Virus record (IMG/VR): IMGVR_UViG_3300019776_000324
Location: 188,001 to 252,000 of that record
DNA: 64,000 nucleotides
DNA from: a virus
Strand: one strand, 5' to 3'
Of the stretch, positions 23,830-34,175 are shown in pieces (the first letter of the stretch is position 1; the number at the start of each line of letters is the position of its first letter). The notes under the pieces are model-generated. The model was not told the DNA's origin and did not search any database. It worked only from the letters and a program-made list of their open reading frames with translations. The translations under genes and the position numbers were made by a program.

Positions 23830-25742
23830 CTTATTTTAGTCCAACCGTAGTTTATAGTTTGGCTGGAGCCCGAATTGTTAGTAATACCAAATGTAAACAC
23901 ATTGGTATTGGCCACAGCAGGTGCTGCGTTACTAATTGATCCTGCTGTTCCAATAATTTGATTGGGTATGCTGGTCCAAACTAGATTATTTCCTGTTAGA
24001 TAATACCAGGCAAATTGTTGCCCGATCGCTGGGACATTAGTATTGCTAAGACTTACAGTAGCATTCCATACAATGATACCGTTGGGTATGTTTCCATCAA
24101 CCCACAAGGCATAAGTTGCATTTGCAGGTACTGTAAAACTGTAAGTGCCAGAACCTGTGGTTACTGTCCATGATCCTTTAGATTGAGTAGCAACATTAGA
24201 AAGTGTTGCACCATTACCAAGAAGATTACTACCTGCAATATTACCTGTGGTACTGATATTACCTGGTGTGTATAAGGTACCATCGGTACTTAACACCATT
24301 TCTTTTGGTGTACCATCGCTGTCCGCAACAAATGTGATACTGGTGGTTGAATTCAATCCTGGGGAAGCAGTTGCAGTGGCATCGCCTAGTACTAGATTAC
24401 CGTTAGTAGCTTCTACATAAACATTATTAAGAGCACGAACATTGCCGCCTGTGATGTTGCCGATTGCACTTAAATCTATAGCGCCAACACTATGAAATCC
24501 GTTTAAACTCGGCGCAGGACTTGCACCACTACCTGTGATATTACCACTGGATAATACAAGATTTCCGCCAACACCTAAATCAATTCCGCCAGGCAGAATA
24601 ACTTGACCATTATCGGTAAATGTCGACAAATATCCATTGGAGTTAATAACAATATTTGCAACTGGCGATTGTTTTGTAATAGCAACTAACCCTCCGCCAG
24701 TATATGGTGTCCACCCACTGGCATCTACTAAATCTGTATAAGTGGCGTCTGTGTATAACCGATATGTAACAGTGTTAACTGATTCATAATACCAGGTGCC
24801 CAGTGCTTGAGTAGTGCTTATGTCACCGGTAATTGTTAACTGGCCGCGAGTTGGTTGGCTAAACGGAAACCCAAATACATCCATTTGAGCACCCGGGGCT
24901 AATGCTATAGAATTTATACCATCATTGATAACAATAGCAGTACCACCGTTGATATAGCCACTGTTTAGAGAAATATTATTTGCTGTAATAGTACCACCGG
25001 TAGTTGTAGAATAAGTTACCGCGGGTCCGCTGGCACTGAATGTGACCGCGCCATTGTCGGTTACAGTTTGTGTGTTGCTAGAATCTATAAGGTATGTTCC
25101 AGCAGACTCAACATCTAATAGAAGTTCTGTACCAGTTACTGCTGTCAGTGATGTAGTTGGGACAGTAATAGTTGAAGCATTAGGATCGTACACATTATAT
25201 CCAGCTACTGCTCTAATTTGAGTTGCGCCACCGGTATACCACCATTGACCACCAGTGTTGAATTTACCAACACTTGTACTTGCTCCACTAAAATCATAAT
25301 TAGTGGTTGTTATTCCATCTGATGATCGCACACCGTCGACAAACACAGTTTCGTCACCGCTACTGTTTCTTGTTACAGCAATATGATGCCAAGTATCATC
25401 GGCCATTGGTGCTACTGTATAGTTGTTGGCTGCAACACCATCTTGGTCAATATGTATTTGAGTAGCACTAGAAATTACTAAACTAAATCCACTGTTATCA
25501 GGAGTTAACGATCCTAAAATGGGGCCAGGTAAATTTGCTGCTTGGAAATAAACAAAGCACTCAACAGTATAAGCACCCGATCCAATAGTAACACCTGGAG
25601 AGAATGACAACCAGTTGCTACCACTAAACATTAACGAACCAATATTTTCTAATGTTGTTTCTGTTGATGTTACTATATTAGTACCTGTTATATTACCTGT
25701 AGTGCTAAACCCGCCGTCCGAGTTAAATGGTTGTTGTGACAT
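23826..25742 (-). CDS. tail-fibre protein with LamG-like carbohydrate-binding domain
   Basis: 638 residues. A short N-terminus with STTGNITGTNI is followed by a concanavalin/LamG-type domain (about 30-205: FSGSNWLSFSPG, YTVECFVYF, DDTWHHIAVTRN, ETVFVDGV). GNI-type fibre repeats and a C-terminal beta domain (TYSFTVPANATYALWVDG) follow. Such modules in phage fibres bind surface glycans. Last gene of the minus-strand fibre operon; AGGAAA site upstream. Confidence 0.82.
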   Translation of the reverse strand: MSQQPFNSDGGFSTTGNITGTNIVTSTETTLENIGSLMFSGSNWLSFSPGVTIGSGAYTVECFVYFQAANLPGPILGSLTPDNSGFSLVISSATQIHIDQDGVAANNYTVAPMADDTWHHIAVTRNSSGDETVFVDGVRSSDGITTTNYDFSGASTSVGKFNTGGQWWYTGGATQIRAVAGYNVYDPNASTITVPTTSLTAVTGTELLLDVESAGTYLIDSSNTQTVTDNGAVTFSASGPAVTYSTTTGGTITANNISLNSGYINGGTAIVINDGINSIALAPGAQMDVFGFPFSQPTRGQLTITGDISTTQALGTWYYESVNTVTYRLYTDATYTDLVDASGWTPYTGGGLVAITKQSPVANIVINSNGYLSTFTDNGQVILPGGIDLGVGGNLVLSSGNITGSGASPAPSLNGFHSVGAIDLSAIGNITGGNVRALNNVYVEATNGNLVLGDATATASPGLNSTTSITFVADSDGTPKEMVLSTDGTLYTPGNISTTGNIAGSNLLGNGATLSNVATQSKGSWTVTTGSGTYSFTVPANATYALWVDGNIPNGIIVWNATVSLSNTNVPAIGQQFAWYYLTGNNLVWTSIPNQIIGTAGSISNAAPAVANTNVFTFGITNNSGSSQTINYGWTKIS

Positions 25743-25756
25743 TTATTGTTTTCCTA

Positions 25757-27814
25757 TTAATCTACCATGAGTCCAAATTCTGTTGCATCAAAACTAGCCC
25801 AGCCATTTTGGCCCACAGGAAGTTGTAATAAAATTTGTAATTCGCCAAGTCCACCTTGTACCGCTGTAACAATAGTATCGGCAACAAGTGGATTAGCCTT
25901 AATTCTGTTGCTTACTACCCATAACAACAATCCTGAGTTAGCATAATCGTAAGTCACAACAACATCAAATTGTTCCCAGTTAGCGCCAACTCCTGTGCCT
26001 TGAACAGCAAAAGTAACTTTGGCACTGTTGATGTTTACACCTGTTTCTGACTTATACACCACAGTGGCGGAACCATCACCTGGTAATTCTACAGCAAACG
26101 GATTAGTTGCGCCAGTGTAAACACCGTTGATAATCTTGCGTGAACCTCGAAGCACTTGTGCTTCGCCCGGTGTACCATTTGACCCAGCATCTCCAACATT
26201 GGTTGGTGCTAATACTAAGTTTGCACCAGTAAATGTCCATTGTCCTTGTAATCCTGTGCCATCACCGTATGTGGAAATGTTTAATGTACCGTCAGCGTTA
26301 TCTGTAACACAACTTGAGTACATTCCACTGGAGTAATAACTTGTTAAACTAGTAATGTTACCATTGCCGCCAGTTATCATTGTGCCATCGCCCTTAACTC
26401 CAGCTGGTCCAATGTATCCACCAGTTGGCAAGTTTAAGTTGCCGTTGTTACTAAAGAACCATGAATGAGTATTACCAGTATCATTAACTCCCATTTCAAC
26501 AGAAAAACCATTAGAATCAATATAAGCCCAATTAGTTATAGCGTCAGTTGAGTTAGGATCAACATTGGCAACATCAGTGGTCCATTGTAACTGAACAAAA
26601 TTATTTGACACTAAATTAACTGGACCTGCTAGAGTATTTGCAGCGCGAATAGTACCAGGATTTGGTAAATTTAACGCACCGACATTATCAAAATACCAAA
26701 CATGCTGGTCTATTCCATCTTTAACTGCTAGTGCTAGATTGCCATCTTGTACATACAAATATCCGTCACCTGGGCCAAGTATATTTCCTAAACTGTTTTC
26801 TTGTGTGCCGTCCCAGGTGCTACTGGTTATGCCGAGGTCAAGAAAGTGTGTGCTGTCAGTGCCGTTGTCTGAAGTAATAATGTAATCGCCACTGGCTACA
26901 GGTGAGTCACTGATATTTTGAAAATTAGTTTGGCTATATCCAATAACATTGCCTGTAACTTGTGTCATTACTGACGAGCCAAGAATAGTAAATCCTGGAA
27001 CACCGGTATACAATCCATCAACTCCAGAATCTGGATTTCCACTAAATGATGCAGTATGCGCATACAAGGTGTTGCCTGCATAGTTAAATCCTGCTGCTGC
27101 TCCTAAGTGGCCATCGATGTTAATTTGCACTGAAGTATTGCCATCGGCGGCAGGAATATTACCAATAAAATTAGTAGCTGTAATATTGCCCGAGGTACTA
27201 ATGCTGTTGCTACCAAAGCTGGCTAATAGAGCAGTTACATTGCTGTTACTATAATTTCCAGCAGGCAAGTTGGTCAATTGACTGCCATCACCTTTGACAA
27301 ATCCGGCTGTAATATTACCAGTAGTACTAATTACATTAGCGCCAAAACTAGCCAAGAATGTAGCAACATTACTATTGCCATAGTTACCGCTACCGCCACC
27401 AATACCGCTAAGGATACTTACGCCATTGGCATAGTTGATGTTTGAAGTGTTGCTTGGTAATGTTATATTACCAGTTTTACCAAATGTATAAGTCGCTGTA
27501 AGTACGGCGTTGTTGCCAGCACTTAGAGCAATATTGCCATAGGTGTTGTTTAGTTGAATAGGACTGGTACTGCCATTGGCAGGAATAACCATTGCCGCTG
27601 TAGCACCATGTGATAAATCTGCATTTTCTATGATCATGCCATTTAGATCATAGATAGCGTCTCCGACAAATCCAATGTTGCCAGTACTAATTGGAACAGT
27701 GCCGCCACCTGTGCCTGCAGCTACCCACTTGGTGCCATCGTAAGTATAAACTACACCGTTTTCGGCTGTAAATGTATCACCTGTAGTAGGGTTTGGTGGA
27801 AATGTAATATTCAT
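25757..27814 (-). CDS. tail-fibre / virion structural protein with GNI repeats
   Basis: 685 residues. The N-terminus TFPPNPTTGDTFTAENGVVY then YDGTKWVAAG is a common start of marine phage fibre proteins. It is followed by repeats such as NVISTTGNITAGFVKGDGSQ and by C-terminal beta regions. An own late-type box (TAAATA at 27841-27846 on the minus strand) and an AGGACT site precede the ATG. Probably a host-range fibre. Confidence 0.8.
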   Translation of the reverse strand: MNITFPPNPTTGDTFTAENGVVYTYDGTKWVAAGTGGGTVPISTGNIGFVGDAIYDLNGMIIENADLSHGATAAMVIPANGSTSPIQLNNTYGNIALSAGNNAVLTATYTFGKTGNITLPSNTSNINYANGVSILSGIGGGSGNYGNSNVATFLASFGANVISTTGNITAGFVKGDGSQLTNLPAGNYSNSNVTALLASFGSNSISTSGNITATNFIGNIPAADGNTSVQINIDGHLGAAAGFNYAGNTLYAHTASFSGNPDSGVDGLYTGVPGFTILGSSVMTQVTGNVIGYSQTNFQNISDSPVASGDYIITSDNGTDSTHFLDLGITSSTWDGTQENSLGNILGPGDGYLYVQDGNLALAVKDGIDQHVWYFDNVGALNLPNPGTIRAANTLAGPVNLVSNNFVQLQWTTDVANVDPNSTDAITNWAYIDSNGFSVEMGVNDTGNTHSWFFSNNGNLNLPTGGYIGPAGVKGDGTMITGGNGNITSLTSYYSSGMYSSCVTDNADGTLNISTYGDGTGLQGQWTFTGANLVLAPTNVGDAGSNGTPGEAQVLRGSRKIINGVYTGATNPFAVELPGDGSATVVYKSETGVNINSAKVTFAVQGTGVGANWEQFDVVVTYDYANSGLLLWVVSNRIKANPLVADTIVTAVQGGLGELQILLQLPVGQNGWASFDATEFGLMVD

Positions 27815-27840
27815 TCTTAAGTCCTGTTATTGTTCTTCTA

Positions 27841-27848
27841 TATTTACC
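27841..27848 (-). promoter_or_regulatory. late promoter variant (GGTAAATA) on the minus strand
   Basis: Core TAAATA, about 26 bases before the ATG at 27814. Supports late expression of this fibre gene. Confidence 0.4.
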
Positions 27849-27883
27849 GTGACATAATGCAGTCACAGTTGCTAGCTTTCTGT

Positions 27884-28147
27884 TTAAATTTCTTCTTCTA
27901 ACCGATATCCACATCCATTGGGAATTCCTGACACTGTCAATGCTGTAACATCAGGATATCGACGACAGCCTTCGGGTCTAGTTTCATAGATATTACAAGT
28001 ACCATGTTCAGTATTGTATTCTGGACAAAATGTTTCAACATAAGTTTCTGAATCAGTGTAGGTTCTGACCCTGCAACATCCTCCATTGCAGGCTAGGCCA
28101 CCTAGGCATTGGCCACGAACCACAAGGTTGATCCATATTACACCCAT
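27884..28147 (-). CDS. Cys-rich metal-binding protein (YkgJ-like)
   Basis: 87 residues with clustered Cys: QCLGGLACNGGCCRVRTY, FCPEY, GTCNIYETRPEGCRRYP. CC plus the C-x-[IV]-Y-x2-RP-x2-C-R-x-[FY]-P block is typical of the YkgJ/UPF0153 zinc- or iron-chelating family. The start overlaps the end of the giant fibre gene by ten bases. May load or modify a fibre metal site; function unknown. Confidence 0.75.
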   Translation of the reverse strand: MGVIWINLVVRGQCLGGLACNGGCCRVRTYTDSETYVETFCPEYNTEHGTCNIYETRPEGCRRYPDVTALTVSGIPNGCGYRLEEEI

Positions 28148-31100
28148 GCTATGTATTCTATATCAATGTTGCCCAAGTCAATAGCACCACCTGTGATGTT
28201 CATGAATTGTATGCTCAATGTGTCTGCGGCACTTGCCCATGCAGCAGTAATAAAGATACCGTAAGTCAGTGCAGTTCCTACTGAAATAACCACCTTGTGA
28301 TTGGTAGTTAATCCAGTTAAGGTAAATGTTTGTGTACTAGCCGCAGTCTTACCAACCGATGCTGGGTTAATAACTAGGGTGCTTTTTAGTATGCTACTGC
28401 TTGCAAACACACCAGTTAGGGCTGATCCATTACCAACAAAGTTGCCACTAGTGGTAATATTACCTGTGGCAGTTACTTGTCCGGCAGTTGAAATATTGCC
28501 ACTTGTAACATTACCAGTGGCACTTACTATACCACCTGTTAGAACATTACCACCTGTGACATTACCAGTTACACTCAGACTTGATAATGTACCAACGCTG
28601 GTAATGTTAGGCTGACTTGCAGTTAATACTGTGCCAGTTAAGTTGCCAGTTACATTGCCTGTATGAATACCAAATGTGTTGCTGTTGACATTTCCAGCTG
28701 TAATATTTCCGCTGACACTTAATGCGCTAAGAGTTCCAATGGCTGTGATATTAGTCTGACTTGCTGTGGTCAGTGTACCTGTAATATTTGTACCAGATAA
28801 GTTGCCACCTGCAATGTTACCGACAACACTTAAACTTGTCAATGAACCAACACTGGTTATATTAGTTTGAGCAGCAGTGGTTAATGTACCTGTAATATTT
28901 GTACCAGACAAGTTGCCAGCAGTAACATTACCAGAGACACTTAAACTTGATAGTGTGCCAACACTGGTAATATTTGGTTGTGCGGCAGTAGTTAATGTGC
29001 CAGTGACATTGGTAACAATCAAGTTACTACCTACAATATTTCCTAATGCACTTACTATACCGTCGGTATTGATATTGGCTCCACGAACATTACCTGTAGC
29101 ACTTACAATTCCAGTAGTTAATAAATTGCCAGAACTGGTATTACCACTTACACTTACACTAGTTAATGTACCGACGCTAGTGATGTTTGGTTGTGCGTTT
29201 CCAGTTACAGTCACCGCAGTTGTTGCAGTTGTAGCAACTACACCAGTCAACACAGATCCGTTACCAATAAAGAAGCTACCTGTGATGTTGCCGGTGGCTG
29301 AAATTCCATCACCCGAAGAAATAGCACCAGTTGCGCTAACTTGTCCAGTGGTTAAAACATTACCACCAGCAATATTACCCGAGGCAACAACAATACCACC
29401 AGTTCTGATATTGCCACCATCCACATTACCTGTAGCACTTACTAGACCTGTGGTTCTTAGGTTGCCGCCAGAGATATTGCCAGTTGAGCTCAATACACCA
29501 CCAGTATTAATGTTGCCACCTGTGATGTTGCCTGTGGCTGATATCGATGAACTAAATGTTCCAGCTGTGGCAACCAAGTTGGCACCTGTGATGTTGCCTG
29601 TGGCTGATATGGCTGAACTAAATGTTCCAGCGGCAGCAATTAAATTAGCACCTGTGATATTACCTGTGGCACTAATAGTTCCAGCAGTTGCAAAGTTGGC
29701 ACCGGTTACATTACCGCTGGCACTCATCTGCCCACTAGTTCTTAGGTTGCCTGCATTAACATTTCCACTAACACTTGCGCTGGTCAGTATGCCCACGCTG
29801 GTAATATTTGGTTGAGCAGCCGTAGTTAATACAGAACTCGAGAATGGTGCTGTAATATTACCAGTAATACTGAGATTTGTTCCAAACACATTTCCTGATG
29901 CTGACAAGTTTGCGGCCTGTACAAGACCAACTACACTTAGGCCTGTGTCGGTAATAGTAGCACGAAGATTGCTGGTATTTGATCCTCCTGTGACAAACTG
30001 TATTACCTGTCCTGCATTGTTGGTAATCAATAAAAGATTTCCGCCACTAGCTGAAACAAATGTATCACTGTCGCCAAGTATTGATAAATCTGGATTTGAA
30101 AAAGTGCTACTGGTTATACCAATGGCTGCCGAGTAAGATGGACTATCTACACCTAGATCATTTAAAGCAACAAACATAGACATAGCATTAGTACCCGAGC
30201 TATGATTAATCTGTACTAACTGTGCAGGATTATTTTGATTCGCATCAATTTGAACTATTGCATTGCCGTAATTGATACCCTCGTAGGCTGCACCAAAGTG
30301 TGCAGTTCCGTTGGCTACCAAGTTGGCAACAGCTATGTCATCGGCAGTTAACGCTAATGTCTTTAGTCCAGCACCGTCAGTATCCCAACGATTGTTGTTT
30401 AAGTTATATAAGAATGTTCTGTAGTAACTACCATTCGAAACATTACCAAGAATCATACCACCGCCATCAATCTGTGTATTACTTGTAGAATTGTTTGCTA
30501 AGGTAAAGTTTTTATCGTTGATTGAGATGGTATTGGCTGATGTGCTAGTACCAGTGATTACAATATTACCTACAGTGATATTACCAAACTGTACACTAGA
30601 ATTAGTATTAATATTCTGTGGTAGACTTAATGTCAAGTTCTTGCCACCTGAATCAGACACAATAACTTGATTGGTAGTGCCAACTACATTTTGCACACCA
30701 GTGGCATTGATAGCCACATTACCTTGTGTTACTGTCTGTGTAAGACCGGTACCTACTGTTAGACTTTGAACCACTTGTGTAGGAACAAAAGCTGTATTTT
30801 GGAAAGTAGTGTCAGGGAATGTTATACCAGAGCCTGCTACTGGTAATGTAATACCATCAGTGTCAAGTTGCAGTGCATTTACACCAGCACTTCCACCAAC
30901 AGGTGTTAATTTAAATTGTGCGTATGTTCCTTTGCCGCTAGTGTTGGTTACAAAATCTTCCGCAGCAAAGAACTGTAAGCCTGCTACTTGTCCTGTACTA
31001 TAACTAGGAATGCCGTTGGCAACAGTACCAGTCATACCAAGCCCACTAAAGCTGGCTAGAATGTCGTTTTGTAAAACATAGTGAGGATTGTCAGCTGTTC

Positions 31101-33108
31101 CACGGCTTGCTCTAAGAGCAATTAATCCGTAACCTGCTTGCGCTGGCTGTGGGCCTGTGTTGCTAGTTGCATAACCATCAACAGTGATACGAGCAAGAGT
31201 ATTGTCGTTACCAGTAATGTGGATCATACCACCAGCGCCATTAACTGGTTGGTAGTTGCCAGAACTACTACCAACAATGTTTAATGCACCAGCTGTTCCT
31301 GTTGGAATATTATTGGCATTAATAGATACAAATCCGTTATTAAAGGCACTAAACACATTACGAGTGTTTGCACTGTCTCTAACAGCAATAGAACGATTGA
31401 ATACAACATTGCCTGTGGCACCAACAGTACCGATTGTGATGTCTTGTTGCAAATTGCCAATGGTAATTGCATTGTTGTAAAAAGTAAAGTCTGCTACAGT
31501 CAAGCCACCAGCATTGGCAATAACCAAATTGCCACTTTGGGCCAATAAGTTTACAGTGATATCTTCGACTGAGTCTTTGATGTTTAAACCGCCAGTACCA
31601 GCATAGATACTGTTCCAGTAGTTAGTCCCAGTTCCTAGTTCAGATGTATCTGGATTAGTTGGCAAGAATGAACTGTTGGTATAAACATTGCCCGAATCAG
31701 CATTGATACTGATATTACCTGTGCTAGTGGTGATATTGTAGCCACCTTCATCAGTGTATAACAAGGTATTGCTCATTGCAACGGCCGGTACAGCAACTAC
31801 ACCAGATCCTTCTGGAACAATATTAATATTGCCATTGATAGTAGTGCCACTAATGGTTTGACCTGTTATGCTTAGTAGGCCAACTTGCGAAGGAATACCA
31901 GTGAGTTGGCTAGCATTACCAAACAAGTAACTACCTGAGATATTTCCTGGAGTTGTAATGGTGCCAGTGGCTGTAATTAACCCATTAACATTTAAATTGG
32001 CACCGCGAATATTTCCTTGAGCAATAATAACACCGTCGGTGTTTATTGACCCAGTAACACTAAGATTGCCGCCGCTTAGATTACCAGTATAGGTTGGCAA
32101 GTAAGCAGCCACATTGGCATTGCCATACTGTGCTGGCAAGCCAGTTAACTGACTGCCATCGCCGATAAAATACCCAGCTGTGATATTACCTGTGGTACTG
32201 ACACTAGTATTACTATTATTGGTTAAAACTGGTTGTCCAGCAACAGTCAGTACATTACCTGTAGTGCCTAAACCAACACCACCAATGTAAACTGTGTTAG
32301 AACTGAACCATGCATCACGCCACCAGTTGGTACTGTTGCCCAAACTATAAGTTACATTGGCTGCAGGAATAATATTGCTGGCCACATTGGCAAAGTTTAC
32401 GCCACTTGGTGCTGCATCAACCCATTGGCTACCATCATCGTCGGTGTACCAAACATACAAACGACCCGATACTTCATCCCACCAAAGTGTTTGATCAGTT
32501 GGATTTGTAGGAGCTGAACTGCTTTGAATTACTCCACCACCAATTGCTTGTCCATTTGCATAGGATATGTTTATACTGCTGATCCAACTGTTGGTATTAG
32601 ATTGATATAAGAAAGTTGCAATATTTGAATTTGCACCAACCAATATGCCTGACCCATTGGCTGCATTGGCAGTGCTGGCTGAGTTTGCCAGATGTATTGT
32701 CTTTGAATCTGTTGTAATGTTACCCAGTTCAATAATGTCGCCTTGAACTGTTAAATCACCACCTACTGTTAAATTACCAGCTATTGATAAGCCACCCGAC
32801 ACATCAACATATTGCAAATACGCTGTAGCCCAGCGTTGTGTAGGGCTACCTAGGTTTCTAATATTAGCCAAGTTTGGTACAATGCTTACATTGGCTTGTA
32901 CTACTCCTATACCGTTTGGTGCTAGAATCAAATTACCATTGGTATTTGTAGTTAATATAGTATTGTTGGCAATACGAACATTACTTAACACTGGCCCTGC
33001 GGCAAAAACCTGATCAAAATTCAAGTTTACATCATTAAATGCGGTTCTTAAAGGGTCGCCAGTACCATCATTTGGTAGTGCGCCGATGTTGATTACATAT
33101 TGAGTCAT
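28138..33108 (-). CDS. giant repeat tail-fibre protein
   Basis: 1656 residues. The N-terminus MTQYVINIGALPNDGTGDPL is the virion-attachment signature shared with the gene at 61020. After this come about 450 residues with fibre domains (WWDEVSGRLYVWYTDDDG), a central beta region, and a C-terminal third of SATGNITGGN-type repeats, some near-identical over 66 bases (around 29531-29660). The C-terminal tip (about 1590-1656) is distinct. Probably a long trimeric fibre that contacts the host. First gene of the minus-strand fibre operon. Confidence 0.85.
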   Translation of the reverse strand: MTQYVINIGALPNDGTGDPLRTAFNDVNLNFDQVFAAGPVLSNVRIANNTILTTNTNGNLILAPNGIGVVQANVSIVPNLANIRNLGSPTQRWATAYLQYVDVSGGLSIAGNLTVGGDLTVQGDIIELGNITTDSKTIHLANSASTANAANGSGILVGANSNIATFLYQSNTNSWISSINISYANGQAIGGGVIQSSSAPTNPTDQTLWWDEVSGRLYVWYTDDDGSQWVDAAPSGVNFANVASNIIPAANVTYSLGNSTNWWRDAWFSSNTVYIGGVGLGTTGNVLTVAGQPVLTNNSNTSVSTTGNITAGYFIGDGSQLTGLPAQYGNANVAAYLPTYTGNLSGGNLSVTGSINTDGVIIAQGNIRGANLNVNGLITATGTITTPGNISGSYLFGNASQLTGIPSQVGLLSITGQTISGTTINGNINIVPEGSGVVAVPAVAMSNTLLYTDEGGYNITTSTGNISINADSGNVYTNSSFLPTNPDTSELGTGTNYWNSIYAGTGGLNIKDSVEDITVNLLAQSGNLVIANAGGLTVADFTFYNNAITIGNLQQDITIGTVGATGNVVFNRSIAVRDSANTRNVFSAFNNGFVSINANNIPTGTAGALNIVGSSSGNYQPVNGAGGMIHITGNDNTLARITVDGYATSNTGPQPAQAGYGLIALRASRGTADNPHYVLQNDILASFSGLGMTGTVANGIPSYSTGQVAGLQFFAAEDFVTNTSGKGTYAQFKLTPVGGSAGVNALQLDTDGITLPVAGSGITFPDTTFQNTAFVPTQVVQSLTVGTGLTQTVTQGNVAINATGVQNVVGTTNQVIVSDSGGKNLTLSLPQNINTNSSVQFGNITVGNIVITGTSTSANTISINDKNFTLANNSTSNTQIDGGGMILGNVSNGSYYRTFLYNLNNNRWDTDGAGLKTLALTADDIAVANLVANGTAHFGAAYEGINYGNAIVQIDANQNNPAQLVQINHSSGTNAMSMFVALNDLGVDSPSYSAAIGITSSTFSNPDLSILGDSDTFVSASGGNLLLITNNAGQVIQFVTGGSNTSNLRATITDTGLSVVGLVQAANLSASGNVFGTNLSITGNITAPFSSSVLTTAAQPNITSVGILTSASVSGNVNAGNLRTSGQMSASGNVTGANFATAGTISATGNITGANLIAAAGTFSSAISATGNITGANLVATAGTFSSSISATGNITGGNINTGGVLSSTGNISGGNLRTTGLVSATGNVDGGNIRTGGIVVASGNIAGGNVLTTGQVSATGAISSGDGISATGNITGSFFIGNGSVLTGVVATTATTAVTVTGNAQPNITSVGTLTSVSVSGNTSSGNLLTTGIVSATGNVRGANINTDGIVSALGNIVGSNLIVTNVTGTLTTAAQPNITSVGTLSSLSVSGNVTAGNLSGTNITGTLTTAAQTNITSVGSLTSLSVVGNIAGGNLSGTNITGTLTTASQTNITAIGTLSALSVSGNITAGNVNSNTFGIHTGNVTGNLTGTVLTASQPNITSVGTLSSLSVTGNVTGGNVLTGGIVSATGNVTSGNISTAGQVTATGNITTSGNFVGNGSALTGVFASSSILKSTLVINPASVGKTAASTQTFTLTGLTTNHKVVISVGTALTYGIFITAAWASAADTLSIQFMNITGGAIDLGNIDIEYIAWV
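29531..29660 (-). repeat. 66-base near-identical tandem repeats in the giant fibre gene
   Basis: Two 22-codon units (ISATGNITGANL...AGTFSS type) differ at only a few bases, pointing to recent duplication by recombination. Confidence 0.65.
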
Positions 33109-33130
33109 AGGTGGAATTAGCCTTTTTCAT

Positions 33131-33138
33131 TATTTATG
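33131..33138 (-). promoter_or_regulatory. late promoter variant (CATAAATA) on the minus strand
   Basis: CATAAATA lies about 22 bases before the ATG at 33108 and reads into the fibre operon. Confidence 0.55.
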
Positions 33139-33161
33139 GCTAAATGCTTAACCTAATGGCA

Positions 33162-33190
33162 TTGCGCATAGTGCAATACTCTGCTATACT
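33162..33190 (+). promoter_or_regulatory. sigma70-like promoter
   Basis: TTGCGC 33162-33167, 17 bp, TATACT 33185-33190. A CTGTT/AACAG hairpin lies in the leader before the ATG at 33243. Confidence 0.6.
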
Positions 33191-33242
33191 AGCATCATGC
33201 TGTTGTTAAACAGCGTTTAACATAGAAAGGTAATTTTTACAA

Positions 33243-33512
33243 ATGAAACATTTTAATCCAGAAACCAAGACTTTTAAAGTATTTTCCGCACTACAATCAG
33301 GCAAGGCTTTGACAGCTAGCCAAGCAGCAAAAATGGGCGTTAAGAACTTGTCCGCTGAAGTATCACGCATTCGTAGCAATGGCTTTGCCGTCTATACGAA
33401 TAGCCGCAAAGCTGGCAATGGTGTTCAAGTTACAGAATATGTACTTGGTAAACCATCACGCAAGCTAGTAGCCCTTGGCTACAAAGCTCAGGCAATGGGA
33501 ATTACATTGTAA
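33243..33512 (+). CDS. winged-helix-like DNA-binding phage protein
   Basis: 89 residues. FKVFSALQSGKALTASQAAK plus VSRIRSNGFAVYTN gives a helix-turn-helix followed by a wing-like strand, as in small phage wHTH regulators. Own promoter, long leader and own terminator. Probably binds DNA; targets unknown. Confidence 0.65.
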   Translation: MKHFNPETKTFKVFSALQSGKALTASQAAKMGVKNLSAEVSRIRSNGFAVYTNSRKAGNGVQVTEYVLGKPSRKLVALGYKAQAMGITL

Positions 33513-33550
33513 TTTAAGTCCTTAATACCCCGTTCGGAGGTATTACCCCT

Positions 33551-33578
33551 AGCCCAAGTGCAATGCTTGGGCTTTTTT
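33551..33578 (+). terminator. Rho-independent terminator
   Basis: AGCCCAAG/CTTGGGCT stem with a seven-base loop and a T run. Another small hairpin (AATACC/GGTATT, near 33523-33543) precedes it. Confidence 0.88.
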
Positions 33579-33621
33579 ATGAGCCCAAATTTCCTTCATT
33601 TTTGCACTAGTTTTAGCTCGG

Positions 33622-33650
33622 TTGACCATTAATTACCAAAATGCTATAAT
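33622..33650 (+). promoter_or_regulatory. early-type promoter
   Basis: TTGACC 33622-33627, 17 bp, TATAAT 33645-33650. Drives the HD hydrolase. Confidence 0.85.
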
Positions 33651-33678
33651 ATAGTTGTATAGTTAGGAAAGGATCATT

Positions 33679-34128
33679 ATGAAACGAGGTGAAATGCTTG
33701 CAAAAATGTTAGTTATTGCTACCAACGCACATGATGGCCAATTTGATAAGGGCGGCGCACCTTACATTTTGCACCCTCTAAAAGTCATGCACTACCTAAA
33801 GACCGACGACGAAGAATTGCAATGTATTGCTCTTGGACACGATGTTATTGAAGACACTAAGGTTACTTACAGGGACTTAGCTGACGCTGGAATTAGCGTA
33901 AGAGTTATGGATGGTATTAAGGCTCTAACTAAGCAACCTGGGCAGACACTAGACGAATACAAAGAAGGTGTGTTTGCCAATCGTGATGCTATGCTGGTTA
34001 AGAGTTGCGACCTGCGTCATAACAGTGATATCCGTCGGTTAAAGGGTGTCACTGATAAAGACCTTGCTAGGATTGCAAAATACAATCAGTTCTACATGGA
34101 GATCCAATCTCGGTTAGTTGACCATTAA
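33679..34128 (+). CDS. HD-domain hydrolase, RelA/SpoT or MESH1-like
   Basis: 149 residues covering only a hydrolase domain. Motifs: AHDGQFDKGGAPYILHPLKV with the first metal His, CIALGHDVIEDT (HD), and MLVKSCDLRHNSD (third motif). This set is that of (p)ppGpp or NADPH hydrolases of the SpoT/MESH1 family. A phage copy could lower alarmone levels during infection. An AAGGATC site precedes the ATG. The next promoter begins within its last codons. Confidence 0.85.
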   Translation: MKRGEMLAKMLVIATNAHDGQFDKGGAPYILHPLKVMHYLKTDDEELQCIALGHDVIEDTKVTYRDLADAGISVRVMDGIKALTKQPGQTLDEYKEGVFANRDAMLVKSCDLRHNSDIRRLKGVTDKDLARIAKYNQFYMEIQSRLVDH

Positions 34129-34146
34129 ATCCGTTCGTTGTATAAT
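34118..34146 (+). promoter_or_regulatory. early-type promoter overlapping the HD gene end
   Basis: TTGACC 34118-34123, 17 bp, TATAAT 34141-34146. Confidence 0.82.
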
Positions 34147-34175
34147 AGTAGTATATTAAGAATTAAGGATATCGT

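Noticed and set aside
28877-29815. Long plus-strand open frame opposite the giant fibre gene
   Set aside because: It is a mirror of the repeat codons (runs of Leu/Pro/Val/Thr) with no ribosome site; the minus-strand fibre frame is the real gene. The same applies to the minus-strand frames over 61229-63946.
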